64,000 nt of DNA. Origin: Roseburia_D yibonii. GTDB taxonomy: Bacteria > Bacillota > Clostridia > Lachnospirales > Lachnospiraceae. The notes beneath the pieces are model-generated. The model was not told the origin of the DNA, did not search any database, and worked only from the letters and a program-made list of their open reading frames with translations. This document shows, one piece after another, positions 51,680-60,026 of the stretch. The stretch spans positions 62,001 to 126,000 of the forward strand of contig NZ_JACOQH010000008.1 of NCBI RefSeq assembly GCF_014297335.1. Reading direction: 5' to 3'. Both the position numbers and the translations under genes were made by a program. How positions within the stretch are numbered: the stretch's first letter is position 1; each line of letters begins with the position of its first letter.

Positions 51680-51700
51680 GTCCAGACAGCAAGATGTAAA
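51672..51700 (-). promoter_or_regulatory. Promoter of yoaK-aminotransferase operon with shared palindrome
   Basis: TTTACA (51700-51695) and TATAAT (51677-51672), spacing 17. Its -10 box overlaps that of the divergent LysR promoter. The palindrome CTGTCCAGACAG (51678-51689) lies inside the spacer and is a good operator candidate. Confidence 0.6.
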
Positions 51701-51770
51701 ACGTATATTTCATATATTTGTCATATTATTTTTATATTGTGCGATCTCACCCAAAGAAAGGACTTATGCG

Positions 51771-52652
51771 ATGATCACCTACGATTACTACCGGATCTTT
51801 TATTTTGTAGCCCAGTACCACAGCTTCACCAAAGCGGCGGAAGTGCTCGGGAACAACCAGCCCAACATCACCCGCTGCATGAACAATCTCGAGCATGAGT
51901 TAAACTGCAAATTATTTGTCCGTTCTAACCGGGGCGTCACCCTGACACCGGAAGGAACCCGTCTCTATGAGCACGCCGCGATTGCCTACGAACAGCTTTT
52001 GGTCGGAGAAGAAGAATTAAAAAAAGACCGCGAGCTTGAGAGCGGTCTTATCACGATCGGCGCAAGTGAAACGGCACTGCGCCTTGTTCTTTTAGACAAA
52101 CTTGAAGTTTTCCGCGAGCGCTATCCACATGTGCGCCTCCGGATCTTAAATTATTCCACACCACAGGCGATCACTGCCTTAGAAAACGGGCTTGCGGATC
52201 TTGCGATCGTAACCACACCACTTACGCTCAAAAATTCTCTGCAGAAAGTTCCGCTTTATTCCTTCCATGAGATCTTACTCGGCGGGAAAAAGTTCGCTTC
52301 CGCCGCAGCCGACAAACGCCACCTTGCGGATTTTGGCGACGCGCCATTCATCTCGCTTGGAAATGACACCGGAACCAGACAGCTCTATATCCAGTACTTT
52401 TTAAACTATGGTCTGCCGTTCCAGCCGGATATGGAGGCTGCGACAACCGACCAGATCCTGCCGATGATCGCGCACAATCTGGGCATCGGTTTTTATCCCG
52501 AAAAGCTGGCACAGGAGTCGATCGCCAAGGGCGAGGTCTGCCAGATTTCGATCACAGAGCCGCTTCCTGACCGGTGCGTATGTCTGCTCTGTGACAAGAA
52601 CCGTCCTTTAAGCATTGCCGCAAAAAAATTAAAGGAAGAACTAATGCGTTAG
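51771..52652 (+). CDS. LysR-family transcriptional regulator
   Basis: N-terminal HTH ITYDYYRIFYFVAQYHSFTKAAEVLGNNQPNITRCMNNLEHELNCKLFVRSNRGVTLTPEG and an effector domain beginning ITIGASETALRLVLLDKL. The ATG at 51771 follows AAAGGA; the 40 codons above it cover the promoter and are not coding. 293 residues. Divergent from yoaK and convergent, with a 4-nt overlap, with aguB. yoaK is the most likely target; polyamine genes are another possibility but lie at the far end of their operon. Confidence 0.9.
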   Translation: MITYDYYRIFYFVAQYHSFTKAAEVLGNNQPNITRCMNNLEHELNCKLFVRSNRGVTLTPEGTRLYEHAAIAYEQLLVGEEELKKDRELESGLITIGASETALRLVLLDKLEVFRERYPHVRLRILNYSTPQAITALENGLADLAIVTTPLTLKNSLQKVPLYSFHEILLGGKKFASAAADKRHLADFGDAPFISLGNDTGTRQLYIQYFLNYGLPFQPDMEAATTDQILPMIAHNLGIGFYPEKLAQESIAKGEVCQISITEPLPDRCVCLLCDKNRPLSIAAKKLKEELMR

Positions 52653-53530
52653 TTCTTCCCTGCAATGATCCCGTAATATTCCGGTCTTCTATCGCGGAAC
52701 AGCCCCCACTCGAGCCGTTTTGCCATCAGATCGGAAAGGTCATATTCCGTCATCAGAATCTCTTCCGTATCTCTGGACGCGCTCTTTATGAGTTCTCCCG
52801 TCTCATCCGTCATAAACGAAGATCCGTAAAAATTAAGTTTTGAGCTCTGCATACCGTTTTCCTCACAGGGCTCCACGCTTTCTTCCCCGATCCGGTTCGC
52901 AGCGATCACCGGCATCAGGTTGGTGGCTGCATGCCCCTGCATACATCTGCGCCAGTGCGGCATACTGTCGCACGCAAGGATCGGCTCCGATCCGATCGCG
53001 GTCGGATAAAACAGCAGTTCCGCGCCCTTTAACGCCATGCATCGCGCGCTCTCCGGAAACCACTGATCCCAGCAGATGCCGACACCGATCGTGCCGTATT
53101 TCGTGGCAAACGCCTGAAATCCGGTGTCCCCCGGCGTGAAATAGAATTTCTCCTGATAGTAATGGTCATCCGGGATATGGGTCTTACGGTATACACCAAG
53201 CAGCGTTCCATCCGCATCGATACAGGCAACGGAATTGTAGAGATTATTGCAGTCTCTCTCGTAAAAGCTGATCGGAAGCACAACGGAAAGCTCCCTCGCA
53301 AGCCGCATTCCCATCTGCACCGCGTCATTTTCCTCCACCGGCTTTGCATAGGCGTAAAAATCATAACGTCTCTGCTGGCAGAAGTATTCCCGTTCAAAAA
53401 GCTCCGGCAGCAATATGATCTGCGCTCCCATCTTCGCCGCTTCCCTGATCTTTGCTTCCGCAGAAGCAAGATTCTTTTCTATTTCTTTTTCACAGCGCAT
53501 CTGAATGGCTGCCACCTTCACTTTGCTCAT
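52649..53530 (-). CDS. aguB: N-carbamoylputrescine amidase
   Basis: AguB hydrolyses N-carbamoylputrescine to putrescine, carbon dioxide and ammonia. It is a nitrilase-fold enzyme with the catalytic triad visible: Glu in ILLPELFEREYF, Lys in GVYRKTHIPDD and Cys in GVGICWDQWFPE. The 293-residue length and the HWRRCMQGHAATNLMPVIAANR stretch match AguB. The ATG at 53530 follows GGAAAGGAAAGAG; upstream codons overlap the aguA end. Last gene of the polyamine operon. Confidence 0.95.
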   Translation of the reverse strand: MSKVKVAAIQMRCEKEIEKNLASAEAKIREAAKMGAQIILLPELFEREYFCQQRRYDFYAYAKPVEENDAVQMGMRLARELSVVLPISFYERDCNNLYNSVACIDADGTLLGVYRKTHIPDDHYYQEKFYFTPGDTGFQAFATKYGTIGVGICWDQWFPESARCMALKGAELLFYPTAIGSEPILACDSMPHWRRCMQGHAATNLMPVIAANRIGEESVEPCEENGMQSSKLNFYGSSFMTDETGELIKSASRDTEEILMTEYDLSDLMAKRLEWGLFRDRRPEYYGIIAGKN

Positions 53531-53562
53531 ATCTACTCTTTCCTTTCCCTGAAATGTCCCAT

Positions 53563-54708
53563 TTAAAGCGGGATCTGCTGTGTGATGCAGTGGATATTTC
53601 CACCACCGACCAGAATATCCCTTGCGTAAACCGGGATCACCCTGCGGTCTTTGTTCCACTCCTGCATCAATGCCACCGCCCGCCTGTCACTTTCTTCATT
53701 TTCTCCGCCGAAGACCGGCATTACCACCGCGTCATTGGAAAAATAGAAGTTTACATAAGATGCCGCCAGCCGTTCTCCTGCCTCCCGCTCATCTTCACCG
53801 GCCTCGAACGTATAACCGGCAAGTTCCTCACTTGTTATGCAGACCGGGATATCCGGGATCGGCAGCTTATGGATGACAAGTTTCCTGCCTTTTGCGTCCG
53901 TCTCCTGTTCCAAATAGGCAAGTGACTCTGCAGAGAGCGCATACTGCGGATCTTCTCTGTTATCCGTCCACGCCAGCACGATCTCTCCCGGACGCAGAAA
54001 CGCGCACACATTATCGACATGCTCGTTTGTCTCATCCTGATAAATGCCGCGCGGCAGCCAGAGGACTTTTTTTGCCCCAAGATACTGCTTTAAGCGCTGC
54101 TCGATCTCCTCTTTGGAAAGCTTCGGATTTCGTCCCGCACTCAAAAGACAGGATTCGGTCACCATGACCGTCCCCTTTCCATCGCTGTGGATCGAACCGC
54201 CTTCCAGCACGAACGGTGCTGCGTCATAGACCGGATAACCGTAGATTTCCGCAAAATACTTTGCAAACGCATTGTCCTTTTCCCAGGAAGCATACAGCCC
54301 GTCAACTTCACCGCCCCACGCATTGAACTCCCAGTTCACCGCGCGGATCTCATGCTCTTCTGACACATTTCCTTTTCTTACAAATGTCGGTGCGACATCC
54401 CTTGCCCACGCATCATCGGTCTTTGCCGAAAAAAGCTCCACATTTTCCTGCCACGGCTCCCCGGTTTCCTTTAACATGGCTTTGGCGGATTCCATGCCCG
54501 CCGCTCCGACCGCGACATAGACTTTTTCACTTGCCGCGATCGCCTTTATCACATTGCGAAACGCCGCGCGCGCCGCCTTTGCCCCGTAGATCCAGGAACC
54601 CGGACGCTCCGGCCAGATCAGGATGCATCCACGGTGCGGCTCAAATTCCCCCGGCATGATAAAGCCGTCTGCCGCCGGGCTTTTGGTCTGCTCTCGTTTC
54701 TGTTCCAT
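53563..54708 (-). CDS. aguA: Agmatine deiminase
   Basis: AguA converts agmatine to N-carbamoylputrescine. The guanidine-modifying fold is shown by MPGEFEPHRGCILIWPERP at the start, WARDVAPTFV, NAWGGEVDGLY, and LEGGSIHSDGKGT with substrate acids and histidine. The nucleophilic cysteine is in GGGNIHCITQQIP at the C-terminus. The ATG at 54708 follows GGAGAAAAGA, better placed than the ATG four codons higher. Length 381 fits. It lies directly ahead of aguB, the next step. Confidence 0.96.
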   Translation of the reverse strand: MEQKREQTKSPAADGFIMPGEFEPHRGCILIWPERPGSWIYGAKAARAAFRNVIKAIAASEKVYVAVGAAGMESAKAMLKETGEPWQENVELFSAKTDDAWARDVAPTFVRKGNVSEEHEIRAVNWEFNAWGGEVDGLYASWEKDNAFAKYFAEIYGYPVYDAAPFVLEGGSIHSDGKGTVMVTESCLLSAGRNPKLSKEEIEQRLKQYLGAKKVLWLPRGIYQDETNEHVDNVCAFLRPGEIVLAWTDNREDPQYALSAESLAYLEQETDAKGRKLVIHKLPIPDIPVCITSEELAGYTFEAGEDEREAGERLAASYVNFYFSNDAVVMPVFGGENEESDRRAVALMQEWNKDRRVIPVYARDILVGGGNIHCITQQIPL

Positions 54709-54726
54709 TCTTTTCTCCATTATCTT

Positions 54727-55857
54727 TTATGACAAACGCATCTTAAAATCTTCATAGCCGAATTCCTTTACGATCTGCACGGTGCCATCCTCTTTTTGCA
54801 CCGCAATCGCCGGAAGCGGCATTCCGTTGAACGTGTTATTCTTTACCATGGAATAGATCGCCATATCTTCAAATACGAGCCGGTCGCCCACATGGATCTC
54901 CTGCGTGAAACTGTAATCTCCGATCACATCGCCCGCCAGACAGGTCATCGAGGACAGCCGGTAGGTATATGGCTTCTCCTTTGCCGGAAATCCGCCTCTT
55001 AACGGCGGACGATACGGCATCTCAAGCACGTCCGGCATATGACACGCCGCAGACGCGTCGAGGATTAAAATATCCAGATCGTTTTTTACAATATCCTGCA
55101 CTTCCGTCACCAGATATCCCGCATTCAACGCGATCGCTTCCCCCGGTTCGAGATAAACCGTCAGATGATAGCGATCGGTAATATAACCGATAAGCTTTTT
55201 TAACTCTTCCAGATGATAACCCGGTCTTGTAATATGATGACCGCCACCCAGGTTAAGCCATTTGATCTTTGTGAGATACTGCCCGAATTTTTCCTCGAAC
55301 GCATAAAAGGTTTTGACCAGATCATCCGCGTCCTGTTCACACAGCGTATGAAAATGCAGTCCCTCGATGTCCTCCGGCAGTTCCTCCGGAAACTGCGCTC
55401 TTGTGACACCAAGTCTTGAGCCCGGCGCACACGGATCATAGATCGCATGTCCTTCCTGCGTGGAGCACTCCGGATTCACACGGATCCCGATACTCGCTTT
55501 TCCTGCCGCTTCCCGGTGCTTTTCGTACTGCGCAAAGGAGTTAAAGATGATATGGTCGCAGATCTCAGACAGCTCTTTCATATCCTCCGCTTTGTAAGCC
55601 GGCGCGAAGACATGGTTTTCCTTTCCCATTTCTTCCCTGCCAAGGCGCGCCTCATACAGCCCGCTCGCCGTTGTCCCGCTGATATACTGTCCGATCAGCG
55701 GATACAGGTGGTACATGGAAAACGCTTTCTGCGCCAAAAGCACATGGCAGCCCGTCTCCTGTTCCAGATTTTTTAAGATCTCCAGGTTCTGTTTTAATTT
55801 TTTCTCATCTGCCACATAGCAGGGCGTTGGCAGCGTTTCCCAGGTACAAGTCTTCAT
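54727..55857 (-). CDS. nspC: Carboxynorspermidine (carboxyspermidine) decarboxylase
   Basis: NspC removes the carboxyl group from carboxyspermidine to give spermidine. It is an alanine-racemase-fold PLP enzyme with the Schiff-base lysine in VLLAQKAFSMYHLYP, PLP-site GLHFHTLCEQDADDL and LNLGGGHHITRPGY, and a C-terminal substrate/PLP site with ILDASAACHMPDVLEMPY and LAGDVIGDYSF. Length 376 is normal. Downstream partner of the casdh gene in the operon. Confidence 0.95.
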   Translation of the reverse strand: MKTCTWETLPTPCYVADEKKLKQNLEILKNLEQETGCHVLLAQKAFSMYHLYPLIGQYISGTTASGLYEARLGREEMGKENHVFAPAYKAEDMKELSEICDHIIFNSFAQYEKHREAAGKASIGIRVNPECSTQEGHAIYDPCAPGSRLGVTRAQFPEELPEDIEGLHFHTLCEQDADDLVKTFYAFEEKFGQYLTKIKWLNLGGGHHITRPGYHLEELKKLIGYITDRYHLTVYLEPGEAIALNAGYLVTEVQDIVKNDLDILILDASAACHMPDVLEMPYRPPLRGGFPAKEKPYTYRLSSMTCLAGDVIGDYSFTQEIHVGDRLVFEDMAIYSMVKNNTFNGMPLPAIAVQKEDGTVQIVKEFGYEDFKMRLS

Positions 55858-55895
55858 ATTTTCCTCTGTCCTTACTTTGTTATCATTTGAAATGC

Positions 55896-57155
55896 TTATT
55901 CTACGGTCTTTGGATTTTCATCCACGATCCACGGCAGACCATACTGGTTTAACATATCCATAAACGGATCCGGATCGAACTCCTCGATATTGAATACACC
56001 GTCTTTATCCCATACCTTGTCCACTACAAGCGCAGCTCCGATCATTGCCGGAACACCGGTCGTATAGGAAATTGCCTGGGATCCGACCTCTTTGTAGCAT
56101 TCCTGATGGTCGCAGACATTATAGATATAGATCGTCTTTTCTTTTCCGTCTTTCTTTCCGGTAAAGATACATCCGATGTTGGTCTTTCCTACGGTTCTTG
56201 GTCCCAGGGATGCCGGATCCGGAAGCAGTGCCTTTAAGAACTGGATCGGCACGATCTCCCTGCCCTCAAACTGGATCGGTGAAGTGGAAAGCATACCGAC
56301 ATTCTCCAGGCATTTCATGTGTGTCAGATAGCTCTGTCCGAAGGTCATAAAGAAACGGATACGTTTTACGCCCGGCACATTCTTTGCCAGAGACTCGATC
56401 TCCTCATGATGCAAAAGATACATATCCTTGTCGCCGACCTGCGGGAAATTATATTCTCTTTTGATCTCCATCGGCTCTGTCTCTACCCAGTGTCCGTTCT
56501 CCCAGTAGGAACCATTTGCGGAAACCTCGCGCAGATTGATCTCCGGGTTAAAGTTGGTCGCAAACGGATAACCGTGATCTCCGCCGTTGCAGTCTAAGAT
56601 ATCGATATACTCGATCTCATCAAAATAATGCTTTAACGCATACGCGGTGAAGACGCTCGTAACACCCGGATCGAATCCGCTTCCGAGCAGTGCCGTGATC
56701 CCTGCTTCCTTAAATTTTTCCTGATATGCCCACTGCCAGGAATAATCAAAATATGCGGTAAATCCTTCGTCTTTGCAGCGTTTCTCATAAATTTTACGCC
56801 ACTCTGGATCATCCGTGTCTTCCGGCTCATAGTTTGCCGTGTCGATATAATCCACTTTGCATGCAAGACACGCATCCATGATCGTCAAATCCTGATACGG
56901 CAGTGCCACGTTAAGTACCGCGTCCGGCTTGTAATCCCGGATCAACCGGATCAGTTCATCCACATTGTCCGCATCCACCTTTGCTGTGGTAATAACGGTA
57001 TCTGTCGTCTTTTCCAGCTTCTCCTTTAACGCATCACACTTTTCCTTGGTACGGCTCGCAATGCAGATCTCTGTAAATGTTTTGCTGTTCTGGCAGCATT
57101 TGTGGATCGCGACTCCCGCAACTCCTCCGCAGCCGATAATCAGTAATCTTCCCAT
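55896..57155 (-). CDS. Carboxynorspermidine/carboxyspermidine dehydrogenase (saccharopine-dehydrogenase family)
   Basis: CASDH condenses putrescine with aspartate beta-semialdehyde and reduces the product to carboxyspermidine. The NAD(P) Rossmann start is LLIIGCGGVAGVAIHKCCQ. The body follows the LYS1-like family: YKPDAVLNVALPYQDLTIMDACL, FDPGVTSVFTAYALKHYFDEIEYIDILDCNGGDHGYPFATNFNP. Length 419 fits. It lies between speE and nspC, which strongly supports this function over lysine breakdown. Confidence 0.95.
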   Translation of the reverse strand: MGRLLIIGCGGVAGVAIHKCCQNSKTFTEICIASRTKEKCDALKEKLEKTTDTVITTAKVDADNVDELIRLIRDYKPDAVLNVALPYQDLTIMDACLACKVDYIDTANYEPEDTDDPEWRKIYEKRCKDEGFTAYFDYSWQWAYQEKFKEAGITALLGSGFDPGVTSVFTAYALKHYFDEIEYIDILDCNGGDHGYPFATNFNPEINLREVSANGSYWENGHWVETEPMEIKREYNFPQVGDKDMYLLHHEEIESLAKNVPGVKRIRFFMTFGQSYLTHMKCLENVGMLSTSPIQFEGREIVPIQFLKALLPDPASLGPRTVGKTNIGCIFTGKKDGKEKTIYIYNVCDHQECYKEVGSQAISYTTGVPAMIGAALVVDKVWDKDGVFNIEEFDPDPFMDMLNQYGLPWIVDENPKTVE

Positions 57156-57183
57156 GTTTTTATCCTCCTTTATCTGTAAGCTT

Positions 57184-58047
57184 CTATGCTTTTGCTCTTT
57201 CTTCTTCTTCCAACATATCCTCTACATATTTTGGCAGCATGAACGCGCCCTTATGCAGGTTTGTCGTATAATACCAGGTTTTGATCCCGCGCTTTTTCCA
57301 GCGCGCCGCATCCAGATCCACGAGCGGATGATATTTTTTTGACGCAAATCCAAACAGCCAGTACCCGGAAGAACAGGTCGGGATATGTGCCTGATACACA
57401 CGGCTGATCGGAAAACTGTGGCTCGCCTTGCGGTGCATGAGGCGGCAGGATTCCTCGTCTTCGTCATAAAACGGACTTCCGTGCTGGTATACCATGATCC
57501 CATCCTCTTTGAGCGCGCGGAAACAGTTTCCGTAAAATTCCTTGGTAAAAAGTCCCGCCGTATGTCCGAGCGGATCGATCGCGTCGTTGATGATCAGATC
57601 ATACATGTCGTTTTTCGTGCGCAGAAAACGCAGTCCGTCCGCATTGTAAACCTTCACACGCGGATCATCCAGACCGCACGCATTATCCGGGAAGAACTTT
57701 TTACAGACCTCCACGAACACCTCATCCGGCTCCACCACATCGATCTCTTCGATCTCATCATAATAGGAAAGTTCTCTTGCCACGCCGCCGTCACCGCCAC
57801 CGATGACCAGAACCTTTCTCACATGCGGATGCACCGCCATCGGCACATGTACGATCATCTCGTCATAGACGAACTCATCCTGTTCGGAAAATACGATGCT
57901 TCCGTCCGAACTCAAAAAACGCCCGAACTCTTTCGACTCAAATACGTCAATACGCTGATAATCGGTCTGTTCCCCGAAAAGCTGTTTTTCTACCTTTACC
58001 GACACTTTCACATGCTCCGTGTGGTAATCTGAAAACCAAAGTTCCAC
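57184..58047 (-). CDS. speE: Polyamine aminopropyltransferase (spermidine synthase)
   Basis: SpeE moves an aminopropyl group from decarboxylated SAM to putrescine or a similar amine. The sequence has ELWFSDYHTEHVKVSVKVEKQLF, the DGGVARELSYYDEIEEIDVVE nucleotide site after VLVIGGG, and the gate-loop DPLGHTAGLF; the usual YQDVVV-like acid appears as ADGLRFLRTKND. Length 287 is normal. It is the second gene of the polyamine operon. No SAM decarboxylase gene (speD) is in the window. Confidence 0.94.
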   Translation of the reverse strand: MELWFSDYHTEHVKVSVKVEKQLFGEQTDYQRIDVFESKEFGRFLSSDGSIVFSEQDEFVYDEMIVHVPMAVHPHVRKVLVIGGGDGGVARELSYYDEIEEIDVVEPDEVFVEVCKKFFPDNACGLDDPRVKVYNADGLRFLRTKNDMYDLIINDAIDPLGHTAGLFTKEFYGNCFRALKEDGIMVYQHGSPFYDEDEESCRLMHRKASHSFPISRVYQAHIPTCSSGYWLFGFASKKYHPLVDLDAARWKKRGIKTWYYTTNLHKGAFMLPKYVEDMLEEEERAKA

Positions 58048-58062
58048 CGGCTTTCTCCTCCT

Positions 58063-59535
58063 TTATTTCCATACCTGCCGTTCATCCGACAGTACATTTA
58101 AGTACTCCACCTCCGGGTCTTCTGTTCCCTGCATGGAGCATCCTTTTTCTTTTGCATATACAATATAATCAATGATCTCCTGCGTGATCATCTCTCCCGG
58201 CGCGAGGATCGGGATCCCCGGCGGATAACACATAACAAATTCTCCGCAGATCTTTCCGGCCGATTCCCGGATCGGAATATATTTTTTCTCCGAATAAAAC
58301 GCGGCCTGCGGCGATACCAGAACCGTCGGATTGATGTACTCGGTATTTAACATCTTCGCCGGATCTTTGGAATAGAGACGCTTGATATCCGCAAGCGCGC
58401 CGACCAGACGCTCAATGTCCTGCATCCGGTCTCCGATGGAGATATAGGCAAGGATATTCGCGATATCGCCAAGCTCGATCTGGATATCGTACTCATCCCG
58501 CAAAAGGTCATAGACTTCGATCCCGGCAAGCCCGATATCTCTTGTATACACGGCGAGCTTGGTCACGTCAAAGTCATAGACGCTTCCTCCATTTATCATT
58601 TCCCTGCCGTACGCGTAATAACCGCCGATGTCGTTGATCTCCTGTCTCGCGTATTCCGCCATCTGGCTTACTTTTCCAAAAGATTCCTTTCCGCGCAGGA
58701 CAAGATTCCTTCTTGAAATATCAAGACTTGACATCAAAAGATAGGACGCGCTCGTCGTCTGCGTCAGATTGATGATCTGGCTTACATACTCCCAGTTGAC
58801 ATTTTTTCCGGTGAGAAGCAGTGAGCTCTGTGTCAGGCTGCCACCTGATTTGTGCATGGAGACAGACGCCATATCCGCTCCGGCGTCCATCGCGCTGACC
58901 GGCAGATTCTCTCCAAAATAAAGATGTGTTCCGTGCGCCTCATCCACAAGCACCAGCATCTCATGCTCATGTGCCAGCTTTACGATGGAGCGCAGATCCG
59001 AACAGATCCCGTAATACGTCGGGTTGTTCACAAGCACCGCGACCGCTCCCGGATTGTCAAGGATCGCCCGCTCCACCTCGGATACCTTCATTCCAAGGGA
59101 AATTCCAAGCTTTTTATCGACCTCGGGATTGACATAGACCGGCGTCGCGCCGCACAGCACCAGCGCGTTGATCACGCTCTTGTGTACATTCCGCGGCAGG
59201 ATGATCTTATCCCCAGCCTTACAGACAGAAAGCACCATGCTCTGTACCGAGGAAGTCGTTCCGCCTACCATAAAAAAAGCGTGATCCGCACGGAATGCCT
59301 CCGCCGCAAGCTCCTCCGCTTCCTTGATGACCGAGACCGGATGGCAGAGATTGTCAAGCGGTTTCATGGAATTCACATCCAGACTCACACATTTTTCTCC
59401 GAGCAGTTCCACAAGCTCCGGATTTCCCCTGCCCCGTTTGTGTCCGGGTACATCAAATGGAACCACCCTTCTTTTTTTTAACTGTTCCAGTGCTTCATAC
59501 ACCGGCGCATGCATCTGCGGATTTTCTTCTCTCAT
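58063..59535 (-). CDS. speA: Orn/Lys/Arg decarboxylase, probably biosynthetic arginine decarboxylase
   Basis: A fold-type I PLP decarboxylase of the compact 490-residue type without the wing domain of the large acid-inducible enzymes. PFDVPGHKRGRG at the N-terminus, the PLP-site VDEAHGTHLYF and the Schiff-base lysine in SMHKSGGSLTQSSLLL are clear, with a C-terminal CYPPGIPILAPGE. Arginine is the likely substrate because the operon carries AguA and AguB, which act on agmatine. The ATG at 59535 follows GAGGAAACTGTG; a GTG lies just before it. First gene of the operon. Confidence 0.93.
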   Translation of the reverse strand: MREENPQMHAPVYEALEQLKKRRVVPFDVPGHKRGRGNPELVELLGEKCVSLDVNSMKPLDNLCHPVSVIKEAEELAAEAFRADHAFFMVGGTTSSVQSMVLSVCKAGDKIILPRNVHKSVINALVLCGATPVYVNPEVDKKLGISLGMKVSEVERAILDNPGAVAVLVNNPTYYGICSDLRSIVKLAHEHEMLVLVDEAHGTHLYFGENLPVSAMDAGADMASVSMHKSGGSLTQSSLLLTGKNVNWEYVSQIINLTQTTSASYLLMSSLDISRRNLVLRGKESFGKVSQMAEYARQEINDIGGYYAYGREMINGGSVYDFDVTKLAVYTRDIGLAGIEVYDLLRDEYDIQIELGDIANILAYISIGDRMQDIERLVGALADIKRLYSKDPAKMLNTEYINPTVLVSPQAAFYSEKKYIPIRESAGKICGEFVMCYPPGIPILAPGEMITQEIIDYIVYAKEKGCSMQGTEDPEVEYLNVLSDERQVWK

Positions 59536-59603
59536 CACAGTTTCCTCACATTTCTTCTATACACAGAGACGGGATGTCTTCGTCTTTTCCCCGTCGCCAT
59601 TAC

Positions 59604-59634
59604 AAAAAGGACAGGCAACGCATCACCTGTCCTT
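59604..59634 (-). terminator. Terminator of the structured RNA / speA leader
   Basis: AAGGACAGG and CCTGTCCTT form a perfect 9-bp stem followed by TTTTTG on the minus strand, 70 nt before speA. It either ends a separate RNA or acts as an attenuator for the polyamine operon. Confidence 0.8.
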
Positions 59635-59973
59635 GTATCATCCTATTTTCACAGTCTTATTTCTGTATTCCTACTTTACCTTCTGCAAAAATAATTTTCA
59701 GAGTTATACGTTGGCTCGCGCCAGCAAATATTTGCTATTACTACTCTTTATTGACCGTTTCACAAGTGATATTCTAAATACTAAATATCGATGATGTTCC
59801 TAATCAACTTATAAAATTTGAGCTTCTAACTCAATCAATAATGTGGTCTCCCACCACAATCGGCAGCTGCCCCGCCTGTCCGTATGGGCTTAACCGGATA
59901 AAACGCCGGATCTTTGACCAGCTTCACACCCGGTGGGCAAATATTTGCATGAAAACTATTCTCGCATTCATGT
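59604..59973 (-). ncRNA. Structured noncoding RNA or long leader upstream of speA (raiA-motif RNA is one candidate)
   Basis: A transcript from about 59973 to the terminator would be near 370 nt. Two identical palindromes, GCAAATATTTGC (59937-59948 and 59724-59735), can pair with each other and close a domain of about 225 nt. Inside are GGUGUGAAGCUGGUCAAAG, the helix CCGG-CGUUUUAU-CCGG, GGCAGCTGCC, and the hairpin TGTGGTgggagACCACA. A TGGC-GCGA-GCCA tetraloop hairpin (59712-59723) follows the 3' arm. The GC-rich 5' core contrasts with an A/T-rich 3' half. No start-stop frame explains it. Size and layout recall raiA-motif RNA, from memory only; 6S RNA is an alternative. Confidence 0.55.
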
Positions 59974-59979
59974 ATCCAA

Positions 59980-60008
59980 AGTATAGCACACACACCTTTG
60001 AATTACAA
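59980..60008 (-). promoter_or_regulatory. Promoter of the structured RNA
   Basis: TTGTAA (60008-60003) and TATACT (59985-59980) with exactly 17 bases between them, right after the HAD gene stop. Predicted start near 59973. Confidence 0.65.
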
Positions 60009-60026
60009 GAAATTTATTCTTTTCGT

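Larger units (their letters stand above)
59536..60026. other. Intergenic region upstream of speA (490 bases)
   Basis: The gap holds a minus-strand promoter (59980-60008), a structured RNA of about 370 nt and its terminator (59604-59634). The 68 bases between that terminator and speA contain the ribosome site but no clear promoter. No protein-coding gene is supported. Confidence 0.6.
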
